From NCBI GenBank assembly GCA_009801085.1, contig VNWV01000001.1, positions 2,666,001-2,730,000 of the forward strand: a stretch of 64,000 bases of DNA, in the 5' to 3' direction. Positions 54,270-64,000 of the stretch are shown here, one piece after another. The stretch is from Lasiodiplodia sp. COLG20. Its lineage: Eukaryota > Ascomycota > Dothideomycetes > Botryosphaeriales > Botryosphaeriaceae. A model generated the notes under the pieces. The model saw nothing but the letters and a program-made list of their open reading frames with translations. It was not told where the DNA came from and did no database searches. The translations under genes were made by a program, and so were the position numbers. The first letter of the stretch is position 1; each line of letters opens with the position of its first letter.

Positions 54270-57095
54270 GTGGGTAAGCTTTGAGGTACGGAGGCAGAAG
54301 GTTCACAAAGGTGTGCTGTCATAAGCACCCGGACGTATGGGCCGCTAGGCTCTGAACTCGGAGTTCTGGAGACCTAGTTGGCTCGAAGCACCCCCACGCG
54401 TATCATACGACACGCTAGGAGGCTTCAGGGGCCGAATAATAAAGTATATTTGTGGAAGAACGAAGTAGAGTCGGGAGCTTCATAGCAGAAAGGGAAAGAA
54501 CTGGACGACCCCCTGGCTACCAGCTATCTGTTCCAGACGGCGAACCCCGTGTAAGAAAAGCTAGATGATGCGCCTTGTATGTAGTACCTGCATCTCGCAG
54601 ACATGTCCGTTCCAGCGTCAACCCAGGCATCTCACCCTTGAGGATCTGGCAAAAGGAATCTGACGTACTCTTCATGCACGGCAAACCCACAGCTTCCGTC
54701 CCCGCAGCCTCTTCTTTACTGGTGAGGTACGCTACGCTGCAGCGGTCAGGGATACCCCGCTGGAGATGTTCATCATGGCCTGTGGAATTCTCAGCGCATT
54801 TTGCTCTGACCTCCTGTTGCCTCTAACACACGCCTTTGCGCGCTAGCACCACAACAGATATACCTACCGACACTCGCCAGCTTATCATTGAGGTGGCATG
54901 TGTCGTGGCCGGCCTATCATGTACATCCCCCCACCGACGATCACTGGCTTAATGCGGGTCCGCGTACATTGAAACTTTTGCTCCATCAAATGGCTATGGT
55001 CGCGAGCAAACGAGGTCTTAGAGGTCTTAACGAGGATGTGTGTGGACGTGTATCGCCCCTAAGAGTGCGATGTCCAGTAAACAATTGTGTCTAGACCAAA
55101 TTAGTGATTTTCTATTTATCAAGTGGTTAACGGATGCTCAATTTGCGTGACGCTCACTAGATGTTAAACGCATTTCATTGTATCGCTGAATATCAAGAGT
55201 AGTCTTCAGTCAAATGTTCTCCAATAGGATTTAGAGCTAAGCTCACAGCTACTGTAGTAAGCAATTCATTCTCTCTTTCATGTCCGCGTAAACAGCTAAC
55301 AAAACTTATCTAAGGTATCTTTCGCATCCATCCACCTGAATCTTGCAAGAGGGCTAAAGAATATGCACGCCCAGACCCAAACCCAAACCCCAATGCCTTG
55401 AAACCCAATACCCATGTACCCATGATCCCAGATGCCGCAAAACGCCAATGAGCCTACAAGTTTACCAAAGCGCTAGGAACGATATACGAATGAAACAATG
55501 CATGCAAACCATTTGGATGGTGCGACCTCTGCTGTTTGCGAGGTCCTGCCTGCTTGCTTGGTAGGTCGGCCATTTGTACATGACCCGCAAAAAAGACGTA
55601 AAGATATTGACAGTGAATGATGATGAAGATGACGATGATGGTCGAAAATGCGAATGCCAATCATGAAGGCCCGGTGAACTGCCAGGAGTGCTTATGCTGT
55701 GCAATGCTCGCTAATGGTGATGACAACGACAATGAACGCAATGACGAAGGTGGAGAAATGACGGTCGTGGTGATGAAAGCCGGCTTTGATCCCGTCATCG
55801 TCGGCAGCTAGGGTGACAAGCCGATAGGTTGCCTGACGAAAGTCGCGGAGGATGGTGGCAGACCTGGGAATTTTCATGACGTTACAATCAGTCCCAAGAT
55901 GTCCTAAGGAGCCAGGGCAGGCGAGAGCCGGGAAGCACGTGGTCTGCAGACAGGTGAGCAGGAAGACTGTCGGCGTAAAGGCACGTGCGGGTTGCGAGAC
56001 ATTCGCGAGCTCCACCCGGTGGACGAGCCCTTTGTCGGCTTGGTGAGACGATAGTCATGCCGCCAAGGTGCGCAATGTTGAGTTGCAAAAAGAGGCAGAG
56101 CAGACGCCAACAAGCAAGAGGCAGGTCGAGTGGGCGAGCTAACGGAGCCAGCAGAGAAGTGGAAGGTCCGTCGCCAGGCGCTTCGCTCGAGCTTCGGGCA
56201 GCAAAGGAAAAACCAATTTCGATTTTTCTTTCCCATCCCACGCCGCTCGTGCAGCCCCCACATGGCGGAAACGCAACGAATTTTTCTGGAGCACCCGATG
56301 CAACCCGCGCCCACGCAAGCCACGCCCCGCCCAAACCACGCCAGGGCTCTTTTTTGCTCGTTCCAGTCGTTTCCACCCACTTGCCTCATACAGCTAGCAC
56401 CATTTTGCCGGCAAGGGTACTAGAGACTGGCACGCTGAGATCGCGTACGTAGATTGTTGGGGGACGTTTAGCCGGCAAGGAATTTTGCCTCCCGAAATAA
56501 GAGTAAGGCCGGGCGGCCCGAAGGTAGTGGAACCGGGCTTCGAGGAAGATCGCAGGGTGCGTCGGCATACGCAACGTTGAAGGCCGAAGCGGTGTGCAGA
56601 GAAAAAATTGTCTGTTGCGCTCTGCAGGGCAACGCTCATGTGATCGGCTGCCATGGGTCGCGCACAAGGATGGATGTGGTCCTTGGGAACAATATCGACG
56701 CAGGGTCTTGCATCTATTGCTTTTTCGCCTTGGCGGAGCCGTCCGGGTCGAAGCGAAAACCGTGATTATTTCCGACAGGGGCAACGGGAGAATTCGATGG
56801 CGGTAGTCGATATTCGGGATGCTGGAAAATGGAATTGCACTCGAGGCTATCCGTTTCGTGCCGCTAACTGCAGCAAGGGCTGGCGCTGCAGAGATTTTTG
56901 GAACCGGTGAGGTATGGGCTTCGGAGCGAGTGCGCTTTTCGGAAGCTGCATCTTTGGGTCTCCTGCGGCGCTGCAGATCCAACGTAATGCCGGGACGGGG
57001 ATTTGGTGAACGTCGCATGTCGACCCTTCCCCAGCCGCGTCCCCTGCGCCTCCTGATGCAAGTATGACTGGTTGCTGGAGACTCCTGGGAGCTGC
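54270..57095. other. Long intergenic region, no supported gene
   Basis: 2.8 kb. Includes a short CCCAAAC/CCCAATACC run (about 55375-55410), a GATGATGAAGATGACGATGA microsatellite (55617) and many short frames on both strands without motifs (for example 55888-56389 -). Nothing I can call. Confidence 0.45.
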
Positions 57096-58556
57096 TCAAT
57101 ACGCGCCTGCCAACACACCCACCCATCGCACCGGAACTCCATCCACTGCATCCTCCTCTTCGCTACGTGTGCTGATCTTGCGAGGGGGAAGCCAGATCCT
57201 GGCTTTGCCCATAGCGCGCGCATCAAGCTTGCCTTCGCGGCGCATGTTCATCTCCAGCACAATGACACGTAGGAAGTCGCTATTCTCGCGGGGTTCTCTC
57301 TGGCGCACGGCTGGCTGTGGGCTCATGGCACGACCGGCTTCCGACGCGGGGTCCGTGGTACGGCGCTTGCCGCGAGATTGGCTGCGCGAGCGGCGTTCGT
57401 ATGTTTGCATCTGAATCATGGGTCCATCGCCAGGGTCGTCTACGGGTTGGCCGTGCAGAAGGGCTTCGTGAAGCTGTTGTGAGAGTTCAGTCGCAGAAAG
57501 CGGCCTGTTCGAAGTGCTCGGGTTGAGGTAGCGACGGAGAGCTGGATCCGGGGTGCCCTGGAAGTTCTTAGGCCGCATTTCGCTCGTAAACCGGGGAGAC
57601 AGCAGAGAGCGAGTTAGCAAATCATCCGGCGGAACGCTCGGAGCTGTGAAGTTGGAAAAGGACTTGGCGGCCGATTTGAGGGCCTGGATAGAGGCAGTAA
57701 GGTTTGAGGTGAAGGCCGATTTCAACCTTGATGCCGGGGCCTGGCGCTCAATCTTAACCTCAGGGGCCGGGGGTGGTGGTACGTCCTCTTCATTTTCAAC
57801 GAAGCCGTAGTGTAGTAGCGGGTGGTCAAGAATAGCCTCCTCTTTCGGCGGTGATGATACAACCCTCCTCTCCCTCCGCTCGCCTGCTCTTCTTGCCAAC
57901 GACGGTGACCTCGGGGTAGAGGGATTGCTCCAGGAGAGAACCGACCGATCTTCGTCCAGATCGGGCACGGACGGAATGGACTCGCTTGAGATAGAGCGAG
58001 GAGAGGCAAAGTCGCGTTCCTTCTGGCTTCCATCCTCAATGCTCAAGCTATCGTCAGTATCGCAATCCTCGACGCGCTCCAGCAAAATGTCCAGCGGTGA
58101 TCCATAGCTTCCCGGCGAAATCTCCTTGTCCTCAGCTCTCCATTCCTCAATCAGCTCGTCGATGGAGATGCGGCGGTCGGCATATTGAAGGCGACGGCGC
58201 GGCGAAGAGGTGCGTCGTGGTCTAGGAATCGATGTCACGGAGAGCAGCGCTGCGACAGCGGGCGGAACTGCGTTGGGTTGGTGTTCGGACGCCGATCGGT
58301 GCTTGCGGGAGCCGTGAGGTGCTCTCGGTGGAGCTTGTTGGGGCTGGGTGCGAGCCGGAATGACCATGGGCTTCGAGTGGGCGGGCGGCGACGCGACGGG
58401 TTTTGCGGAGAGCTGCTGGGGTCCAGAGGGCCGTGGTAATTCTTTTCTGAGGTCGGGCTGGGCGGGTGAGCGTGAACGCGACATCCTGACGGAACCCATG
58501 CTGCGGTCGGGGGGAGGGTGGTAGGAGGTATATCGGTAGGAGCGTGGAACCATCAT
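57096..58556 (-). CDS. Conserved-looking hypothetical, mostly disordered protein
   Basis: Single exon, 486 aa (a second in-frame ATG directly follows the first). Most of it is Ser/Pro/Arg-rich and predicted disordered. Ordered-looking blocks: RRLQYADRRISIDELIEEWR (about 121-140), DILLERVEDCDTDDS (about 155), SRLKSAFTSNLTASIQALKSAAKSFS (amphipathic helix, mid-protein) and a C-terminal block NSDFLRVIVLEMNMRREGKL followed by KARIWLPPRK. I do not recognise a family and assign no function. Codon periodicity and the absence of stops over 1.46 kb support a real gene. Confidence 0.65.
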   Translation of the reverse strand: MMVPRSYRYTSYHPPPDRSMGSVRMSRSRSPAQPDLRKELPRPSGPQQLSAKPVASPPAHSKPMVIPARTQPQQAPPRAPHGSRKHRSASEHQPNAVPPAVAALLSVTSIPRPRRTSSPRRRLQYADRRISIDELIEEWRAEDKEISPGSYGSPLDILLERVEDCDTDDSLSIEDGSQKERDFASPRSISSESIPSVPDLDEDRSVLSWSNPSTPRSPSLARRAGERRERRVVSSPPKEEAILDHPLLHYGFVENEEDVPPPPAPEVKIERQAPASRLKSAFTSNLTASIQALKSAAKSFSNFTAPSVPPDDLLTRSLLSPRFTSEMRPKNFQGTPDPALRRYLNPSTSNRPLSATELSQQLHEALLHGQPVDDPGDGPMIQMQTYERRSRSQSRGKRRTTDPASEAGRAMSPQPAVRQREPRENSDFLRVIVLEMNMRREGKLDARAMGKARIWLPPRKISTRSEEEDAVDGVPVRWVGVLAGAY

Positions 58557-61500
58557 GGCTGCGAGCGAGCAGTGGTAGTAATACGCTTAGGCTCCCGGCC
58601 TCGGGCGGCGCGGTGGAGAAGATGATGGTGACGTTGGCCCGGGCTAGGCTCCGAAGCTACGGCCACTTGCCGAGCAGTCTCGTAATGGAAACAGGGCGGA
58701 TGGGGAGATGGCGACCATGAGGCTGACGGGGAGTTTTGGGAGATGAACAAAGGACACTCGGGCCTCCAGCTGGAGCGATGACAGCACAGCAGGGCACCAC
58801 GCGGATAGGGCCGCATGCGCGGGATACTTGATTACGGGGAAGTTGGAGATAAGGGCTGCTGACTGCGCGCGACGGTGGGTGGTGGCAGCTGGCCAACCGC
58901 AGGGCTGCAAGGGACACAGCCGCGCAGCCAGCCGTATCGGCGCCATTACTACATTCCCTTTGCTGCTGAGTGCGCAGACAGCCCGCCAGGGACCCCAGCC
59001 GGAGATCCCAGGTATGGCGGCCGGACGACTGGTAACCCGCGCCGACTAGCGTTACGACGCACGCGAGCAAGAGCCCACGCCAGCCCTGTTCGCACCAAAA
59101 GAAGCTCCAGCCGGGGCGAAGGCCGTGGCGAAGGCTCTCAGGGTCTGCAAGCGCCGCGGCCGACTGCTGCGTCGGCCGGCGGCCTCGTGCGGCAGACGCG
59201 CCTTACTGTGCTCTCCATCGGTGCCTGCCAAGCCGCTCCCGAGTCACGATCCAGTGCTTTCGATTAGGTCTGACGTATGGCCGCAAGTCTCGTGATGCCC
59301 TTATCTCTACGCGCACCCCACACTCCCTCCGCTTCAAGCTTTCCAACTCACTCTCTTTGGGATGGGCTGCATCCATATCGCCCCTTCGCGAGCGAGCCCC
59401 GGGAGCCAAGCATCGCCGCCGTCCAACGCCGCAAAAGCCGCTGAGCGCGCCCACTCTCCTGCGCGTCACCTTCCGGGGGTCCAGCGCACACAGACGCCGC
59501 GCTACGCTGCAACCAGCAGTCGAGGATGCAGATCCGGGGTTGCAGGCCGCCTCTCAACACAGGCCTCATCGCCCACCGCTCTCCTTAGGAGATAAGCGCG
59601 CCTCCACCAGCCCCTCACGTGCCTCTGCGAAACGGTGGCAGAATCTGCTAGCGGTGGGGCTGCTTGGTCTTCTGCTGCTTGCGTGGCTGGTTTCTACTGC
59701 TTGCCTGACGTGCAATTATCGTCGCGTGCGGCGGTGACTGAGCAGCCTGCTTGGAATCGACGGGATGACAGCAGCCTGCAGCTTGGCCCAACACCTCCGG
59801 CCTTATCTTGATTCCATTAGCTCGCTTGGTGTGATAACCCGCTGCCGGTCCACCACGCCCCAAGCAGCTCATGACGCTATTTGCGCCGATCCGCCCACGA
59901 GTACGTGCTCCCGAACACTCCAATAAGCGGCTGCTGCCGCAGGTAATCCTACGGGGCCAAAGCATAGCGCCTCCCGTAACGCGATCGCATTCAGAGCTTG
60001 TACCGAGCCACAACCCCCCTTCTCATGTTTCAGTACTGGTGGCAGCCGTGCGTAGTGTATATCGAAAGTCGGGAGTGGTAGCTTATCAACCACGGGTCGG
60101 TTCGGCATGGAGCGAATGCAATGCACCGGGCACCTCCTTTCCGAGCACAGCCTTTCCGCTACCACTGGCGCCAAATCCCGAGCAGTTCCCGCGCTCGTCC
60201 CGCCTCATGTTCGCAATATATGCACGCTGATCTTGTTTGTTATTGGCATGACTACAACGACCATGGAAGAGTCCGTACGCGCGATCTGATCATCTGCGTT
60301 CAGGGCAGCTCACGCAGAGAGTTCCCCGTGTCTTAGCCTCCCTCACGCGCTAGCCTCACGTGAAGCATCAACATCGCCTCCGAGCTAAGAAGGTGGACAC
60401 GCGACCACAGCATGCACGCTCACAGTGAAAAAGGCAGCATCCCCAAACACCGGATCTCAACCAAATCTTCTCAGCACCTAGCTGCAGATCCTCTCACACC
60501 GATGCCCCAAGCTTTTCAGCCCCACAACGCCCATTACCAAAACGTACCCTGGCCGACGGCCAACCTTCACACCACCCTTTGTTTCCCGCTTCCAAGCCAA
60601 TTGCGATTTTCAGGGGGCAGTGAGTATGACCTAGCAACCTTTGATGAAAAGGGCCAAAGCACGCACCACGGCTCTTAATGTGTGCATTCCACCGCATCGC
60701 TACATCCTTCGTCTCAGCGTGGGGATAAGAAGCGAGAGACCCTGCATATGTGGTGGGCCAGCTGGGTGGAGCCGACAAGATACAACCACTAGCCCGATTT
60801 TTGAGCACAGACCGGTAAGAGAAGACGTGTAATCACTCTGAGCTGGCGCCGACGGCGAGGAGAAGCACTTCAGGAGCATGACAGCAACGGCCACGGCCAC
60901 GACAGAGCTTCCGCAGGATCATTTAATTGCAAAGCTCGTTTATGCAAGAAATTAGAGAACAGTGCCGCAGTGCAAGAGAAACCCCCCCCCTTGTTCACTA
61001 GCCAGATCACTAAGCAGGCTGTCCTTGCTGAAGGACTGTGGATCACACCACTAGCTGACCTACGACGTACGACGCGCGGCTGCCGGCGCGTAGACTAACC
61101 GTGACAGATGAGAATTCGTTGGCGTGGATTTAATGATTGCGGGAACGGGAAAACATTGTTCACAAAATTCCAAACCTGTCACGGGATGCTGTGGGGGTAA
61201 TTGAGCTTCATGCTTGGTTTCTTGATTGACAAACGAAATCATACATGTCCATGTGGTTTGCTCGCTGATTTGATATGACGTGTCTCCTCACGCCGTATCG
61301 ATTCCAGCCTCGAGCAGAATGAAAGGACAAGAAATCACGTAGAAAAAATGGAAACAGCACATGCACAGAGTAATCGAAGAAATAGCAGACTCGAAGACAA
61401 GAGGAAGATGTGCAGGAAAAATCAAGAGAAAAGCATAGAAAACAAATGCGAATCCATTTCGACGTGGCCGGGAGAAGAAGGAAGCCTGTGAGGATAGCTC

Positions 61501-62216
61501 CGGAAAACACGACCTTTTCCCTCCCCATCTCCGACGTGAATGGCCGTAAAGGAAGAAGAGTCATCATTCATACATCACTCCCATATCCGCCATTCAAGCC
61601 CTTTACTCGTTTGTTTCGATCCCGAATTAAAGGCAGTCTCGTCGTCTTTCTCAGCTGTAGTTGACCGAACGAATGCAACAAACAGAAAAAGTGGATTAAG
61701 CATCGGCAGGAAGAAAAAAAAAACCTGGGAAATCATTTCCAACCGTTTCTCGTGGTATACAGACCGAGGTAGAGAGAAGAAAAAAGCTGTCCAGACAGCA
61801 TGTGGCGACCAACTACCCACCATCCACAGCAGCAAGGTTGGATTGATACTTCAGTCAGGTATAAAGGAACGCACCTTGACACGTCGGGAGAATTGCGAGT
61901 TGGCGGGACTGTGTGTGCCCGAAAATTCGCTGGACCTCCCTGCTGTAGACGGTGTGTAGCCTGTGCAGGGTATCCATATAAGCAGGAAAAAAAGAAGAAG
62001 AAAAGAAGAAACAAAATAGAAAAGAAGCTAAAGCAGCCAGTTGATCCGGAAATCATCAGTCTATGCCACTGAAGCTTGCTTCTATCGGTCAGCATGTCTG
62101 GTAGAATGTTGCAATACTAGCTGGAGGGTCGGGCTGGCTGTTTGAGAGCATAAAGTAAAGGGCCACTGGGCTTATCCATCCTGGCCAAGGCCCATTCATG
62201 CACAAGTAGCTGGAAC
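58557..62216. other. Long intergenic region, no supported gene
   Basis: 3.7 kb. GC-rich to about 60.3 kb, then AT-richer. A frame at 59357-59737 (+) ends in a hydrophobic stretch (LLAVGLLGLLLLAWLVSTAC) but has no other support. A-rich tracts at 61708-61722 and 61980-62030 lie in the 3' region of the ASE1 gene. No RNA gene recognised. Confidence 0.45.
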
Positions 62217-64000
62217 TCAGTATGTCTCATTGTCGTCCGTCCAGCCAGCTTCGCTGCCTTCAGCACTCATCATGCGGTCGTCCTCACGCTCGATCATCAT
62301 TTGAGTGGGACCAACCCCACGAATGCTTCCCGCTGGTCTCGATCTGCGGTGCGTACTGTTGAGCTCGGGGGTATAGCGCTTCATGTGATTGGCACGCAGC
62401 TTAGCGTAATACGCCTCGCTTGCATCAGGCTCAGGCTCGGAGACATCGCTGTATGTCTCCCAATTCTCGGATCCTGAGTGGGCAGTGTGCACAGTGGACG
62501 AGGTGTTGGACGTTTGGCGGCTGTCCGACCGAGCAGAGGGGGGTGCCATTGGTGGATAATTACCGCGACCAGATTCAGGTCGGACGAAAGACATGAACGA
62601 GCGGTCATCGTAGGGGTCCTCCGGGGCAACGGAGCGGACAATGCTGCCACGATCGGAGGAAGTTTCGCGATCGTAGCTGTTGGTCTCCGAGGGGGGAGTA
62701 AAGAGGTCTTTCATCTTGGGCGGCGGGGCACGCGGTGGTGCCATGTTACCGCGTATTGTTGAGTTCCCACGGATGGTCAGGTCGTCCCTTCCGGGCTGAT
62801 AGCGACGGTCGCCGGTGGAGTCGTTGCTATTCCGCAAGTTCCGTAGCGGAGCGCGGCCTGGAATCTTGGTGGGACTCCCACCCCTGACACTACCGTTGGA
62901 CGACACTGATGCGGACAGCGGGTTATGTCCTCTGGAAATGCTCCCAATACTGTAATCGGCATTGCTCCTGAAGCTGGCAGTACTTTGGTTAAAGTTCGTC
63001 GAGACCGGTGTCTTGGTCCGAGAAGGAGCCTGCGAGCCGCCACGAACGCTGTTCGAGCGGGATATCGTACCTTCACTGGCCAATGATGATGTTGACTTGC
63101 TTTGTTTGTGTAGAGTAGGTCTTTGTGTAGCCGGACCTGCGGATGGAGTCTTCGAGCGAGGAGGCAGAGTTCTTGCAGAGGCAGAAGCATCAAGCTCGTC
63201 GAGGTATCTTTCGCCTTGGACCATGAATGGCCTTCCGTATTCATCCTCGTATGCCTCAAGAACTTTCCTAAGCTCAGTTTCGATCTTGGGGAGCTCTTTT
63301 GCGATTCGCTTCCTCATTTTCTCCTCTCTTAGGAGCTTTCCGGGATCCCGCCGCTCGCCCTTCTGACCGCGTCCCATTAGACGAGATGCATCCTGTGCGG
63401 ATGCGGTGAGCTCGTCTCGGTCATGTAGGAGAGACTTGTGCTTGTCCAGCAAGGCAAGTATAGGGGCGCGTTGCTCTTTCAGAGCCTCCAGTCGATCAAT
63501 CTCAGCCTCGTGAGCAGATAGGAGAGCATCGCTGTAAACGTCTGCAGAATGTCAGCCACTTTCATCAAGAGGGGATCGGAGACAATCACCTGAGAAGGCG
63601 GGCGTGAAGTCCAGCATTTCCTCTTCGGAGAAGTACAGACTGTCCCAGAGCTGCTGTAGTTTGTCACGGGCATCCTCTACGAACAGGTGCAGATTCTGGC
63701 GCTTCAGCTCGTTGAGTCTGGCAAGCTCGTCTTCGTACTCGTTGATGATCCTCATGCCGCAACCACGATTGCCGGCCAGGAATGCCTTGCGATCGGCTTC
63801 CTCAACCCCCAAACGATCCCAGAGGTTTTCGATGTTGTTGCGAAGATCCCTCAGACGCCTTTCCCTTTGCGCCTTTTCTTCGACGAGCCTGTCCTTCCTA
63901 GCACCCAAGCGGTCCAGGTCATCCTGATGCAACCCTAATTGTTCAGGCGCCTCTCTCGCAAACTCCAGGATTGCAGGATCGGTCTGTGCCTGAGGGGTCC
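62217..64000 (-). CDS. ASE1: ASE1/MAP65/PRC1 microtubule-bundling protein, 5' end off the window
   Basis: Crosslinks antiparallel microtubules in the spindle midzone. Visible exons 63590-64000 (open at the edge) and 62217-63541, joined over a 48-bp intron (GTGATT..CAG), G+AC giving Asp. The first part is coiled-coil (LHQDDLDRLGARKDRLVEEK .. LRDLRNNIENLWDRLGVEEA), with the family block INEYEDELARLNELKRQNLH and LWDSLYFSEEEMLDF. Next come RDELTASAQDASRLMGRGQKGERRDPGKLL and EEKMRKRIAKELPKIETELRK, the conserved spectrin/microtubule-binding stretch. The C-terminal about 350 residues are Ser/Arg-rich and disordered, with many S/T-P sites (for example SKTPSAG, SRTKTPVS) suited to CDK control. The N-terminal dimerisation region lies beyond position 64000. 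Confidence 0.92.

Noticed and set aside
55375..55410. Telomere-like CCCAAAC run
   Set aside because: Too short and irregular, and fungal telomeres are CCCTAA repeats; internal low complexity only.
59357..59737. 126-codon frame ending in a hydrophobic stretch
   Set aside because: One hydrophobic run is not enough; the rest is Arg/Pro/Ser-rich and several overlapping frames exist.

Overview
The window comes from a filamentous ascomycete (Pezizomycotina; Dothideomycetes is a guess from general resemblance). The evidence is short 45-60 bp introns with GTAAGT/GTGAGT-type donors, CCACC/CCGCC-ATG start contexts, and the gene content: a PDR-type ABC pump, AA9 LPMO, highly reducing PKS, fungal-type kinesin-3, PRP19 and ASE1. 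I joined exons by hand; every complete spliced model below is a multiple of three.

Layout. 0-8 kb: 3'-truncated PDR transporter (-) divergent from VPS16 (+). 8-10.3 kb: accessory island with TA-flanked, hairpin-forming MITEs, including a ~1.15 kb inverted composite that carries two gene pieces, plus an AT-rich stretch. 10.3-15.1 kb: zinc-macrodomain/SirTM sirtuin fusion (-) and an amino-acid permease (+). 15.7-19 kb: more MITE pieces, an AA9 LPMO (-) and a PEX11-family gene (-). 19.4-26 kb: TRM3 tRNA methyltransferase (-) and a short kinesin-3 (+). 26.4-42.3 kb: a probable secondary-metabolite locus with a small putatively secreted protein (+), PaxM-like FAD monooxygenase (-), Dal5-type MFS transporter (-), flavin-containing monooxygenase (+) and a large HR-PKS (+). 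42.5-43.6 kb: a patch of MITE copies. 46-54 kb: housekeeping block with an Ldb19/Art1-like alpha-arrestin, PRP19, a SIM-plus-RING protein and the PHS1 dehydratase. 57-64 kb: a conserved unknown disordered protein and the 5'-truncated ASE1/MAP65 gene.

Main points. The PKS is open over seven exons (2,480 codons), but the AT domain lacks the segment with its catalytic His, the DH His is Tyr, the KR Tyr is His, and no ACP follows the KR. KS, C-methyltransferase and ER keep their signature motifs. One PKS intron has been expanded from an inferred 50 bp to 261 bp by a hairpin MITE. The same MITE family flanks a composite holding a PDR-transporter fragment and a Cys/His-containing ORF, resembling gene capture by a non-autonomous element. 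No rRNA, tRNA or CRISPR was recognised.
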